25,278 nt of DNA from UBA8516 sp035455245 (GCA_035455245.1 DATIFN010000029.1:1-25278); one strand, 5' to 3'; positions 6,776 to 14,972 are shown, numbered from the stretch's first letter. Translations and numbers: made by a program. Notes: generated by a model from the sequence alone, not told the origin.

Positions 6776-7669
6776 CTACTCATTCTTCATTTCAGAGATA
6801 ACAGAATGCACGCCCTCTTTGTATGAAGGATAAACAAATTCGCATAGTTTTGAAATTTTTCCATTTGATGTCTTTACAGATGTTGTGAGTAATTTTACAA
6901 AATCTCCACCCATTACTACTTTTGCCAAAAGTGCTGGAACTGTACCGGGATGTTTTAGCCCAAGCTCATCACAAACAAAATTCACATAGTCTTTGAAAAT
7001 CACTGGATTTGAATCTGTTACTACAAATGATTGGTTTGTGGCATTTTTTTCTATCATAGCAACTAGTGCCGATACGACATCGTCTACATAGATAAAACTC
7101 CGATAATAATCTCCATTTCCAGGGAGTTTAAAACTTCCATTTTTTAATCTGTCAATCAAAATTGATTTGAACCAACCACCGTTTCCATAAACATCTCCAA
7201 GATATGCAACACTAAACTCTATTGCGTGTTCTTTACATCTTGATTCGAGAAACTTTTGTGCTTCAAGCCTTGTTTTTGCATAGTCTGTATGTGGTTGCAG
7301 TGGAGAATTTTCATCGACTAGGTTGTTTCCTGGATCGCCAAAAGCTCCGAGGCCTGTCACATATACAAGGAACTTTGTTTTTTCTTTTATTAGAGTAAAT
7401 AAATTTACAGAACCATCATAGTTTACTGTTCTTGCTTTTTTCTTATCCTTTTCACCTGGCCACACTGCAGCTAGATGATACACTACATCATACTTCTCAT
7501 CAGGAAGTATAAAATCGGGATAGGTAAGATCCCCTTGTACTATTTTGACTGCAGGATTCGAAATACTTCCAGAACGGACAAGACATGTTACTAAAACACC
7601 TCTATCAACAAGTTTCGTGACAAGCTTGGAGCCAATAAAGCCGGTTGCACCAGTAACCAACGCTTTCAA
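6776..7669 (-). CDS. NAD(P)-dependent epimerase/dehydratase-like extended SDR
   Basis: An N-terminal Rossmann motif GATGFIG (residues 7-13) directly follows the start. GDL (47-49) and HLAAVWPG (65-72) are the adenine- and nucleotide-binding loops of extended SDRs, and RSFIYVDDV is the usual C-terminal substrate-domain signature. The catalytic YxxxK appears as Y130-A-K-T-R134, so the lysine position is Arg with a Lys two residues earlier. The Ser before it is replaced in VTGLGAFG. It probably acts on a nucleotide sugar or a related substrate, but activity is uncertain. The start TTG 7669 leaves no room for a leader before strand beta-1. It converges with the 6122-6760 gene. Confidence 0.85.
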   Translation of the reverse strand: MKALVTGATGFIGSKLVTKLVDRGVLVTCLVRSGSISNPAVKIVQGDLTYPDFILPDEKYDVVYHLAAVWPGEKDKKKARTVNYDGSVNLFTLIKEKTKFLVYVTGLGAFGDPGNNLVDENSPLQPHTDYAKTRLEAQKFLESRCKEHAIEFSVAYLGDVYGNGGWFKSILIDRLKNGSFKLPGNGDYYRSFIYVDDVVSALVAMIEKNATNQSFVVTDSNPVIFKDYVNFVCDELGLKHPGTVPALLAKVVMGGDFVKLLTTSVKTSNGKISKLCEFVYPSYKEGVHSVISEMKNE

Positions 7670-7764
7670 TATTTCAAAATTAGATTAGTTGCTTAAAGGT
7701 TTAACCTGAGGTAAAAACCCCATCAACCAAAAATTAAATCCATCATGAAATATGTCTTTGTGTA

Positions 7765-10275
7765 ATGTATTCTTGTCCTAAATGCAAATCAAGAATGGAA
7801 ATGCAAAAAACTTTCAATCAAAAAATAATGTTTGAATGTTCTAAATGCGGATTGGAGGACATTGTTGATTATAAAAAAAACCCAGATGAGGCATTTCTTG
7901 ACTTTTTAACTAGATTCGACGATGGTAAGGTCCTAACCAAAAAAAAAATGCAGAGTGCACTTGAGCAGGAAGGAATAGTGCAAAGTGAAGAGGAGATAAA
8001 AAAAATGATAGGAGATGCCAAACTTGATGATCTGACAAATTCGATTTTGTTTTCAAGAAAACATTATGTTTCTTTTTTTAAAACACTCTCCGAACCAGAG
8101 CCAAAAATGGGCAGTAAGGTAATGGAAGTTGGGTTGGACGAAAATATTACAAGAGTTTTAGAAGAAAAAGGAATTGAACAGTTTTACAAATTCCAAGAAG
8201 AAGCCATAATGGAAATAATGCGTGGAAACAATGTAATCATTACTGCCCCAACCGCCTCAGGTAAAACAGAATCTTTTGTTGTTCCCATAATTCAAAAAAT
8301 TCTTGATGAAAAAAATTCCAAAGGCAGGATCTTGGCACTTTTTGTCTATCCTACTAAGTCTCTCTCAAAGGATCAGTTACCAAAGATAAAAGAAATCGCG
8401 GACAAACTCGGAATAGGTGTAGCTGTTTTTGATGGAGATGTAAAAACATCCGATAGACAAAAAATATTTGAAAATCCTCCCCAGATATTGATCACAAATT
8501 TTGATGTGCTGCACTATCATATGTGGCATAGAAGCAAATTCGCCACTTTACTAAACACAATAAAATTTCTTGTTGTTGATGAGGCCCATGTCTATTCTGG
8601 AATATTTGGATCAAATGTGCATTACATCATCAAGAGAATAAAAAGAATATGTCAAAAGTTACAGATTATCGCATCTTCTGCAACACTTGACAATGCATTA
8701 CCTTTTTGTGAACAGCTCTTTGGCGTACAAATGAAATTAGTTTCAGGTTCTGGAAAAAAAGGGAAGACAGATTTTAGTATGCTCTTCCCATCACTTAGAA
8801 CCCAGCGGGCTTTAATGGTAGAAATTGTAAAAAGCCTTACATCAAAAAAACACAAGACTCTTGTTTTTAGCAACTCGCATCTTAATTCAGAGCTTTTGGC
8901 AATGCAGGCAAGAAGACAAAAAGTGGACATTAAGGTTCACAGAGCTGGCCTCATGGCAAATTACAGAAAATCCGTGGAAAACGCCTTCAAAAACGATACA
9001 TTAATGGCAATTTCTGCAACACCAACGCTTGAACTTGGCATTGACGTAGGCGATGTGGACGGAGTGATTTCCTCAACAATTCCTGTAAACAGACTAGTTC
9101 AACGAATAGGAAGGGCAGCAAGAAAAGGTCAGAATGGATATGCCTTTTTGGTACTTGGAAACGATCCCATCTCACAATATTACAAAAACCATCCGAATGA
9201 CTACTTTGAGGATATAGAAAAGATCTACATTGATCCAAAGAATCCCTTTGTAGAAGAATTTCAGGTTATTGCAATGGCAGCTGATAAGCCAATTGTAAAA
9301 CATGAGTTAAAAGAACATTTGGAAATAATTCAAAAACATGTGACTGCGGGAAACCTTGTCTTAATTGAAAATCGATACGTGCCAAATTATTCACAGGTCG
9401 AATCTTTGTTAAATGACTACAGCATCAGAGGAATCGGGAAATCCATTGACATTTTCTTAAATGAAAAAAAAGTTGGTGAAAGAGTTCTCCCAATTGCTCT
9501 TGAGGAATTGCATGAATCAGCAGTTTATTTTCTCGCAGGAACTCGTTATAAAGTAAAGGAACTTGGGTATCCTAAAAAAATGTACGCCAGATTAGAATTT
9601 CTCCCAAGAGATTATCCATATTATACTAAAGCACTTACAGAAGAATGGCCAACAGTTGAAACAGTTTTTGAAACAAGAAGAGCAAATGGGATAGGAGTGG
9701 CGTTTTGTAAATTACACATTCAAAAACGTGTACATGGTTATGTAAACATCGAACTTGGTTATGAAGTAACGCAGGGACAAAAAGTGCTTTTAGATAGACC
9801 CCTTGATTATGATTTTGTCACAAAGGGAATTGTTTTCAAAGCTCCAAGACCTATCAATGAAATCAGGAAGGCAGAAAACGAAGAATATGTTGAAGCAAGT
9901 GCATATCATGCAACAGAACATGTGGTAATAGAAGGGAGCAACATGATAACTGGCGGTGTCTCACAAGACTTGGGAGGAATTTCTCTTGGAACATCTGGCC
10001 TCATCTTTGTTTATGATTCTGCAATAGGAGGAAGTGGAGCAAGCAAGGCACTATATGACAGACTAGAAAAAGCCTTTGAGCGCAGTCTTCACATTGTAAA
10101 GGAATGTCCTTGTAAGAACGAGGCAGGATGCCCTCGATGTACATTTTCCTACAGATGTGGCAACAACAACGAATATCTTCACAAGCTTGCTTCTGAGGAA
10201 ATTTTACAGAGAATAAATGATGGTGAAATAACGGAGGTTTCGGAACCTGTAGAGGGTGATAAACCACTGGTTTAA
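7765..10275 (+). CDS. DEAH helicase with N-terminal zinc ribbon and C-terminal MZB (DUF1998) domain, MrfA/Hrq1-like
   Basis: Residues 4-28 form a zinc ribbon (CPKC ... CSKC), followed by a helical linker. The superfamily 2 core has Walker A PTASGKT (162-168), DEAH (272-275), SSATL (304-308), the C-terminal RecA lobe with TPTLELGIDVG and motif VI QRIGRAARKG (446-455). The far C-terminus carries five Cys (781, 783, 789, 792, 798; CPCK, GCPRC, YRCG), the Zn-binding domain defining MrfA (Bacillus YprA) and related Hrq1-type helicases. Known relatives are 3'-5' DNA translocases linked to repair of crosslinks. The protein is 836 residues and looks complete. The added N-terminal ribbon resembles those of TFIIS/RpoM proteins and may be a DNA or protein contact. 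Confidence 0.92.
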   Translation: MYSCPKCKSRMEMQKTFNQKIMFECSKCGLEDIVDYKKNPDEAFLDFLTRFDDGKVLTKKKMQSALEQEGIVQSEEEIKKMIGDAKLDDLTNSILFSRKHYVSFFKTLSEPEPKMGSKVMEVGLDENITRVLEEKGIEQFYKFQEEAIMEIMRGNNVIITAPTASGKTESFVVPIIQKILDEKNSKGRILALFVYPTKSLSKDQLPKIKEIADKLGIGVAVFDGDVKTSDRQKIFENPPQILITNFDVLHYHMWHRSKFATLLNTIKFLVVDEAHVYSGIFGSNVHYIIKRIKRICQKLQIIASSATLDNALPFCEQLFGVQMKLVSGSGKKGKTDFSMLFPSLRTQRALMVEIVKSLTSKKHKTLVFSNSHLNSELLAMQARRQKVDIKVHRAGLMANYRKSVENAFKNDTLMAISATPTLELGIDVGDVDGVISSTIPVNRLVQRIGRAARKGQNGYAFLVLGNDPISQYYKNHPNDYFEDIEKIYIDPKNPFVEEFQVIAMAADKPIVKHELKEHLEIIQKHVTAGNLVLIENRYVPNYSQVESLLNDYSIRGIGKSIDIFLNEKKVGERVLPIALEELHESAVYFLAGTRYKVKELGYPKKMYARLEFLPRDYPYYTKALTEEWPTVETVFETRRANGIGVAFCKLHIQKRVHGYVNIELGYEVTQGQKVLLDRPLDYDFVTKGIVFKAPRPINEIRKAENEEYVEASAYHATEHVVIEGSNMITGGVSQDLGGISLGTSGLIFVYDSAIGGSGASKALYDRLEKAFERSLHIVKECPCKNEAGCPRCTFSYRCGNNNEYLHKLASEEILQRINDGEITEVSEPVEGDKPLV

Positions 10276-10303
10276 TGATAAAAAAAGAATTCCAACAATA
10301 CAA

Positions 10304-10313
10304 ATTATTAATA
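10304..10313 (+). promoter_or_regulatory. TATA-like box for the classical SDR gene
   Basis: ATTATTAATA is centred about 25 bases upstream of ATG 10333, consistent with a leaderless transcript separate from the helicase gene 57 bases upstream. Confidence 0.5.
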
Positions 10314-10332
10314 CCGCTTTCAGATCTCAATC

Positions 10333-11154
10333 ATGGAAAAGGTTGCATTAGTAACGGGCAGTTCAAGCGGCATAGGTTTTGAAACCGCATTAGCTTTGGC
10401 GCGAGAGGGCTATACCACATATGCATCAATGCGAGATACAAAAAAAGGCAAGAATATAGGAGAAATAGCAAAAAAAGAAGATTTGAAATTAGAAGTAATT
10501 GAAATTGATGTAGATAAAGAAGCAACTGTTAACACTGCAATAAACAAAATAATGAAAGATAGAAACAGGATAGATGTTTTAGTAAATAATGCAGGGTATG
10601 GTCTCTTTGGTTGCTTGGAGGACCTTTCAATGGATGATCTTAAAGCACAGTTTGAAACAAACTTTTTTGGAGTAGTAAGGACACTGCAGGCAGTCATTCC
10701 AATAATGCGTAAACAAAAATCCGGAATAATTGTAAACATTAGTTCGATTGCGGGCAGAATTGGGTTTCCTGTTTCTCCAGCTTATATTAGCTCAAAGTTT
10801 GCTCTTGAAGGACTAAGTGAATCGATGCGATACGAACTTTCTCCCTTTGGAATCAACACAATAATCATAGAACCTGGAGTCATAAAGACAAATTTCTTTT
10901 CAACAATGAAAAAATCGATGAAACCAGACTCTGCCTACAAGGACATAACAAACAAGGTTATCATGGGCATATCCATGATGGCTGAGATGGGAACTCCCCC
11001 ACAGGAGGTTGCAAAGACCATAATCAAAGCAATCAAATCTGAAAATCCACTTCCAAGGTATACGGTAGGAAATGATGCTGCCTTGTTCTTGGAGGCAAGG
11101 AAATCAAAAACCGATTTAGAGTTTGAAAATTATATTAAAAAAGAGCTTTTTTAG
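10333..11154 (+). CDS. Classical short-chain dehydrogenase/reductase
   Basis: This 273-residue protein has a complete classical SDR set: TGSSSGIG cofactor loop (8-15), DV at 59-60, NNAG (85-88), N110, S138 and the Y151-x-x-x-K155 pair (YISSK). The PG motif after the active site (EPGVIKTNF) is also present. It is expected to be a cytosolic NAD(P)H oxidoreductase; the substrate cannot be read from the sequence. An Arg near the end of beta-2 (SMRD) suggests NADPH preference, which is an inference. The gene has its own TATA box, so it is probably independent of the helicase. Confidence 0.92.
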   Translation: MEKVALVTGSSSGIGFETALALAREGYTTYASMRDTKKGKNIGEIAKKEDLKLEVIEIDVDKEATVNTAINKIMKDRNRIDVLVNNAGYGLFGCLEDLSMDDLKAQFETNFFGVVRTLQAVIPIMRKQKSGIIVNISSIAGRIGFPVSPAYISSKFALEGLSESMRYELSPFGINTIIIEPGVIKTNFFSTMKKSMKPDSAYKDITNKVIMGISMMAEMGTPPQEVAKTIIKAIKSENPLPRYTVGNDAALFLEARKSKTDLEFENYIKKELF

Positions 11155-11334
11155 CTCTTAACCTACCAACCCCTAATTTCTCACTAAAACCATTAACCAA
11201 TCACTTTTTGGATTAACTCAAATTGTCTCTCATGGACCCAAAAGTGCAGGCATGTGGTTAGATTGATATACATGCACGGTCAATTTTTATCAAAGTCAAC
11301 AGATTTAGGCACACTAATTTGGTGATATTTCAAA

Positions 11335-12903
11335 ATGAAATGGAAAACTTTGCAACATAATGGTATAGCTTTTCCCCCAGCCTTTGAATCAAAGGGGATA
11401 ACTATCAAGATCAAGGGAGAAAAAATATCGTTGAATTTAGAACAGGAGGAGATGGTTTACCAATGGGCAAAGAAAAAAGATACGCCATATGTTCAGGACA
11501 AGGTCTTTTGTAAAAACTTCCTAGAGGATTTCGTAAATGTCCTTCCCGCAAAATACAAAGGAATTTCACTTTCTGATATTGATTTTGCTGAGGCTAACAA
11601 GGTAGTAGACAAAGAAAAGGATTCCAAATTAACTTTAGATAAAGAGCAAAAAAAGAATATTGCTGTGCAACGAAAAGAGATCAAAGAAAAAATGAAGGCA
11701 AAGTACGGTGTGGCAATAATTGATGGAAAACAAGTCGATGTGGCTAACTGGATGGCAGAACCTCCTGGTCTTTTCATTGGAAGAGGAGATCATCCTCTTA
11801 GAGGTAGATGGAAGCCAAGAATCAATCAAAAAGATGTAACTCTAAACCTAGGAAGAGAAGCCCAGGTTCCTGAAGGCAACTGGGGAAAGATAATTCATGA
11901 AAAAGATTTCATGTGGCTTGCAAGCTGGGAGGATTATCTTACACAAAAACGCAAGTATGTATGGCTTTCTGATACCTCGGATCTAAAACAGGAGAGAGAC
12001 CAAATGAAGTATGATAAGGCTACAAAGCTTTCAGAGCACATCGATAAAGTATTGAACCAAGTGATAAAAGAAATGACAGATCGTGATGAGAAAGTAAGAA
12101 GAGTTGCCACGGTCTGTTATTTGATTTTTAAAACCGCGATGAGAGTAGGGGACGAAAAAGATCCCGAGGAAGCGGATACGGTAGGTGCAACTACATTAAG
12201 AGTAGAACACATTACCTTGAAACCAGATAATATCGAGTTTGATTTTCTTGGAAAAGACAGTGTACGATGGCAAAAAACACTTGTCATAAAAGGCCAGGAC
12301 AAGACACTTTATGATAACTTGAAAAAGTTTACAGAGAAGAAAAAGCCAGACGAGCAAATATTTCATGACATCACGTCAAGACATGTAAATGAATTTCTTG
12401 GGAAGATAGTAAAAGGATTGACTGCCAAAGTCTTTAGAACTTACCTTGCAACATCTGTAGTTACAGACTACCTCAAAAAAATCGATGATTTGCGCACTAA
12501 ATCAGAAAATCTGAAAATTTATCATGCAAAACTAGCAAATTTAGAAGCTGCCATTACCTGCAATCACAAGAGAACCATTCCCAAAAGCTTTGAAGAGTCA
12601 CTACAGAAAAAAAGAGATGCCTTGAAAAAACTAAAGGAGACACCACCCAAGACTGAAAAACAAAAAGAAAAACTAAAGCTTCGAGAGGAAAAGATGAAGC
12701 TCACAATAGAACTCACCGAGAAAACAAGAGACTATAACTTGGGAACTTCTCTTAGAAACTACATAGATCCAAGAGTTTTCAAAGCATGGACTGACCAAGT
12801 TGGATTAGAGTGGGAAAAACTTTACACCTCAGCACTTCAAAAGAAATTCCAGTGGGTTACAAAAACAGATGTCGATTGGAAAAAAATTGCAAACACCCAG
12901 TAA
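11335..12903 (+). CDS. DNA topoisomerase IB
   Basis: This 522-residue enzyme of eukaryotic topoisomerase I type has the complete catalytic set. R270 is in the AMRVGDEK motif, K307 in FLGKDSVRW, R368 in KVFRTY, H411 in CNHKRTIPKSFE, and the nucleophile Y476 in LGTSLRNYIDPR. It relaxes supercoils by nicking one strand and forming a 3'-phosphotyrosine. A Lys/Glu-rich coiled linker (about 425-460) joins the core to the C-terminal domain as in eukaryotes. The long N-terminal region of eukaryotic enzymes is absent, as in the thaumarchaeal form. The enzyme is regarded as a marker of Thaumarchaeota and relatives. A tRNA gene follows 39 bases after the stop. Confidence 0.96.
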   Translation: MKWKTLQHNGIAFPPAFESKGITIKIKGEKISLNLEQEEMVYQWAKKKDTPYVQDKVFCKNFLEDFVNVLPAKYKGISLSDIDFAEANKVVDKEKDSKLTLDKEQKKNIAVQRKEIKEKMKAKYGVAIIDGKQVDVANWMAEPPGLFIGRGDHPLRGRWKPRINQKDVTLNLGREAQVPEGNWGKIIHEKDFMWLASWEDYLTQKRKYVWLSDTSDLKQERDQMKYDKATKLSEHIDKVLNQVIKEMTDRDEKVRRVATVCYLIFKTAMRVGDEKDPEEADTVGATTLRVEHITLKPDNIEFDFLGKDSVRWQKTLVIKGQDKTLYDNLKKFTEKKKPDEQIFHDITSRHVNEFLGKIVKGLTAKVFRTYLATSVVTDYLKKIDDLRTKSENLKIYHAKLANLEAAITCNHKRTIPKSFEESLQKKRDALKKLKETPPKTEKQKEKLKLREEKMKLTIELTEKTRDYNLGTSLRNYIDPRVFKAWTDQVGLEWEKLYTSALQKKFQWVTKTDVDWKKIANTQ

Positions 12904-12910
12904 GCTACAT

Positions 12911-12916
12911 TTAATT
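12911..12916 (+). promoter_or_regulatory. TATA-like box of the tRNA gene
   Basis: TTTAAT lies about 30 bases upstream of the mature 5' end at 12943. The sequence just before the tRNA is otherwise short. Confidence 0.4.
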
Positions 12917-12942
12917 GCATCAAGAAGTTAGGCGTAATTTGT

Positions 12943-13038
12943 GCCGGGGTAGCTCAGCCTGGCCTAGAGTGCCAGTCTCCTCACAAAAGGGCAATACTCA
13001 TAATCTGGAGGTCGTGGGTTCGAAACCCACCCCCGGTA
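12943..13038 (+). tRNA. tRNA-Met(CAT), elongator type, with a non-canonical 20-base intron
   Basis: The acceptor stem is GCCGGGG paired with CCCCGGT, with discriminator A at 13038. The D arm is GCTC/GAGT. The T arm is GTGGG-TTCGAAA-CCCAC. The anticodon CAT is at 12999-13001 in loop CTCATAA. The 3' anticodon stem is TCTGG; its partner CCAGA exists only after removal of 12976-12995, between positions 30 and 31. A bulge-helix-bulge can be drawn exactly (see the intron entry). The body resembles archaeal elongator tRNA-Met. CCA is not encoded. The first base pair is a G-T wobble. A truncated integrase gene lies 43 bases downstream. Confidence 0.9.
12976..12995 (+). other. tRNA intron at position 30/31 with BHB motif
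   Basis: The intron is TCTCCTCACAAAAGGGCAAT. The central helix is TGCC (12970-12973) with GGCA (12990-12993). The three-base bulges are AGT (12974-12976) and ATA (12994-12996), each cut after the second base. The outer helix is GAG (12967-12969) with CTC (12997-12999). This is the geometry recognised by archaeal splicing endonuclease. Confidence 0.85.
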
Positions 13039-13081
13039 CTACACCAAAAGTACAAAACCCCTACATGAGTAATCATTCTGT

Positions 13082-13411
13082 TTGAAGCAAAAGATCAGTT
13101 CTGCATCAAAGGAGTCCCTTCACCACTGGGATCATAAAATAAAGCTAGTCAAACAAAAGATGCAGCGGGAATTGTCAAGGAAAAACTGCGAAATCATAGA
13201 GAAATACGATGTTGCCATGGTAAACACGAGTATTCAAAAAGCTACTCGACATTTGCATTTGAACAGACTTCTGAGTCTATCAGGCAGGTTGAACAAAGAC
13301 TGGGAAAAGGCAATGAAAGAAGACATCGATAGGATTGTTTTTGAAATAATGGAGACATACTCTGAAAATGGCCATGATACAGAATACACAAATGATCACA
13401 AAAAGACGTAG
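13082..13411 (+). pseudogene. Truncated tyrosine recombinase/integrase, N-terminal part
   Basis: This 109-residue ORF starts at TTG 13082 and matches, from memory of the family, the N-terminal arm and SAM-like core-binding domain of thaumarchaeal tyrosine recombinases. Relevant stretches are LSRKNCEIIEKYD, KATRHLHLNRLLSLSGRLN, KEDIDRIVFEIMETYSE and the end DHKKT. In full-length proteins this is followed by a KIFFRW-like segment and the catalytic domain. Here a TAG follows DHKKT, then KIF is still readable, and later pieces appear only in shifted frames. The catalytic RHRY domain is missing, so the product cannot recombine DNA. Its position just downstream of a tRNA gene fits the scar of an old integration event. 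Confidence 0.6.
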
Positions 13412-13496
13412 AAGATTTTTGCATTAAAACTACCTTAAACGGGTCTAAAATTATTCCAAAAAAGTACTGGGTCCTACAAGACCTGAATCACAATAA
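13412..13496 (+). pseudogene. Decayed continuation of the integrase
   Basis: Directly after the TAG, KIF is in frame 1. GSK is in another frame and KKVLGPTRPE in a third. Together they loosely recall the KIFFRW...GSR-x-FK-x-VGDP stretch of thaumarchaeal integrases. I treat this as frameshifted relic sequence; support is weak. Confidence 0.3.
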
Positions 13497-13673
13497 CTAA
13501 TCTGTTTGCTTTATGGCACCGACTGGCCCATATCTGATATGGATTCATATCTTAATTTTGTTGCAAAGCTGAAGTTAAAACCAGAGTACCGGGATAAACT
13601 GATGTACAAGAACTCAAAGGAATTGTTTCACGAAGATATCTGTCCGATTCGGCCTTGTATTTTAATGATCTGA
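13497..13673 (+). pseudogene. C-terminal stump of an amidohydrolase-2 family gene
   Basis: The frame beginning CTA at 13497 reads LLYGTDWPISDMDSYLNF, then LKPEYRDKLMYKNSKELF and ends at TGA 13671-13673. The GTDWP motif carries the metal-binding Asp of amidohydrolase_2 (TIM-barrel) enzymes. The following region ending in K-x-x-YKNSKELF is the usual last helix of that family. About 80% of such a protein would be missing, and an in-frame TAA lies just upstream of the fragment. It is therefore a non-functional remnant joined to the integrase relic. Confidence 0.55.
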
Positions 13674-13730
13674 AAAATATTTAATGACTTAATTTTTACG
13701 CAATAGATTGTCTTGCATTGTATACATCAT

Positions 13731-13740
13731 ATATTTATGA
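13731..13740 (+). promoter_or_regulatory. TATA-like box for the SRPBCC-fusion gene
   Basis: ATATTTATGA is centred 26 bases before ATG 13761, giving a leaderless start. Confidence 0.5.
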
Positions 13741-13760
13741 AATATTGACGTAAATATTCC

Positions 13761-14966
13761 ATGGTAGAAATTAAAGTTAGAGTACAGATAGACTCGCCAG
13801 TGGAAAAAGTTTGGAATATCATATCAGAAATAGACAATGACAGAACCTTTTGGAAGGGATTGGCATCTATAAGAAATATTTCAAGAGAAGGAAATGAAAT
13901 CACAGGGGAAGTTACTTTTGGCACCTCCAACAAATGTATGCAAACGGTGACACTTTTTCCTAAAGAGAAAAGGAGTACCAAATGGACGGGGGGGATATTT
14001 GCTGGAACAAAAGACATGGTACTAACTCCTGTAGGAAATGGCACACAACTTGAAGTCTTGATTAGATATGATCTCTCATGCATGGCCAGGTTTATGTCTG
14101 GCAAAATTACAAAAGACCTCCAATTCGAGGCAGACGAGGCTGTGCGATTGATGAAAGAAAGCGCTGAAGGCAATTCAAGCCCAGGTCTTATGATGGAAGA
14201 GAGGACAAGTTGGGCTGACCTTATTAACGCACGAACATATGAGTGCAAAATGAGGGCATCAATAAAACTTCTTTTCCTATTTCTCATTTTATTAGGACCG
14301 ATCATACATGCTAGAGCACAGGAGCTATCCCAACAAGAAGTAAAACCAACAGACAAGGGTAGTATAGATGTTGGATTTTCCACAATCCCTGTCAAACCTG
14401 TTCCTGGTGAACAAACCAAATTCAAAATTGATTTTATAAACAAGGACACAAAATCTATCCAGCAGCACATAGATTACAGAATCGAAGTATCAAAAGGCGG
14501 TAGTCAGATATTTGGTATTCCGATTACCCACACAGCTGAAGGATCTGTAACAATTCCATATCAATTTCCCGATTTTGGTAATTACAACATTATTGTATAT
14601 GTCGAAGGGATCCTATTCCAGATTATCCCTGCTGAGCAAGCTATGTTTGAGGTCTTAATCATAAAATCACAATCGGAGATTGCCCAGAGCACGGAGATTC
14701 CTGTCTGGGTTAAAAACAACGCAAAGTGGTGGGCTGCAGGGGAGATAGGAGATTCAGATTTTATTCAAGGCATACAATACCTAATAGTACATAACATAAT
14801 GAAAATTCCCAAAACCCAATCTGATTCTGGTTCTTCTCAAAAAATTCCTACTTGGGTTAAGAACAACGCTGGCTGGTGGGCTAGTGGAAAAATCATGGAT
14901 GACGATTTTGTATCAGGAATACAATATTTGATAAATAATGGCGTAATGAAAATTTTAGAAATATGA
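13761..14966 (+). CDS. Fusion: SRPBCC domain + signal/anchor + secreted domain with two WVKNN motifs
   Basis: Residues 1-136 are an SRPBCC/polyketide-cyclase-type domain (MVEIKVRVQIDSPVEKVWNI at the start; hydrophobic-ligand binding fold), normally a complete cytosolic protein. After a linker, M164 begins a perfect signal-peptide-like segment (MRASIKLLFLFLILLGPII, ending HARAQE). A beta-rich domain (about 190-310) and two tandem motifs (PVWVKNNAKWWAAGEI and PTWVKNNAGWWASGKI, each followed by a D-D/S-DF-x-x-GIQYLI helix) complete the protein. No stop separates the parts. A TATA-like TTATTAAC (14221-14228) sits 26 bases before the internal ATG 14250. The locus may thus be two genes joined in frame, or a type II membrane protein with SRPBCC inside and the motif domain outside. 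Confidence 0.8.
   Translation: MVEIKVRVQIDSPVEKVWNIISEIDNDRTFWKGLASIRNISREGNEITGEVTFGTSNKCMQTVTLFPKEKRSTKWTGGIFAGTKDMVLTPVGNGTQLEVLIRYDLSCMARFMSGKITKDLQFEADEAVRLMKESAEGNSSPGLMMEERTSWADLINARTYECKMRASIKLLFLFLILLGPIIHARAQELSQQEVKPTDKGSIDVGFSTIPVKPVPGEQTKFKIDFINKDTKSIQQHIDYRIEVSKGGSQIFGIPITHTAEGSVTIPYQFPDFGNYNIIVYVEGILFQIIPAEQAMFEVLIIKSQSEIAQSTEIPVWVKNNAKWWAAGEIGDSDFIQGIQYLIVHNIMKIPKTQSDSGSSQKIPTWVKNNAGWWASGKIMDDDFVSGIQYLINNGVMKILEI
14221..14228 (+). promoter_or_regulatory. Possible internal promoter for the secreted half
   Basis: TTATTAAC is centred 26 bases upstream of the in-frame ATG 14250, where the signal peptide begins. It lies within the coding sequence of the fusion. Confidence 0.35.
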
Positions 14967-14972
14967 GGAACA

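Noticed and set aside
11225..11290. Imperfect palindrome and 9-codon ORF upstream of topoisomerase IB (GTGC..GCATG / CATGCAC)
   Set aside because: The arms are short and interrupted and the ORF is too small; nothing distinguishes it from chance in AT-rich intergenic DNA.
12976..12995. Reading the tRNA as tRNA-Arg(CCT) with a canonical 37/38 intron
   Set aside because: It leaves a T-T mismatch in the anticodon stem and has no BHB of correct geometry, while the 30/31 intron restores a full stem, a CAT anticodon and an exact BHB.
13727..14470. 247-codon minus-strand ORF
   Set aside because: It is antisense to the SRPBCC-fusion gene, which has recognisable domains; the minus translation is Ser/Leu/Ile-rich without a motif.
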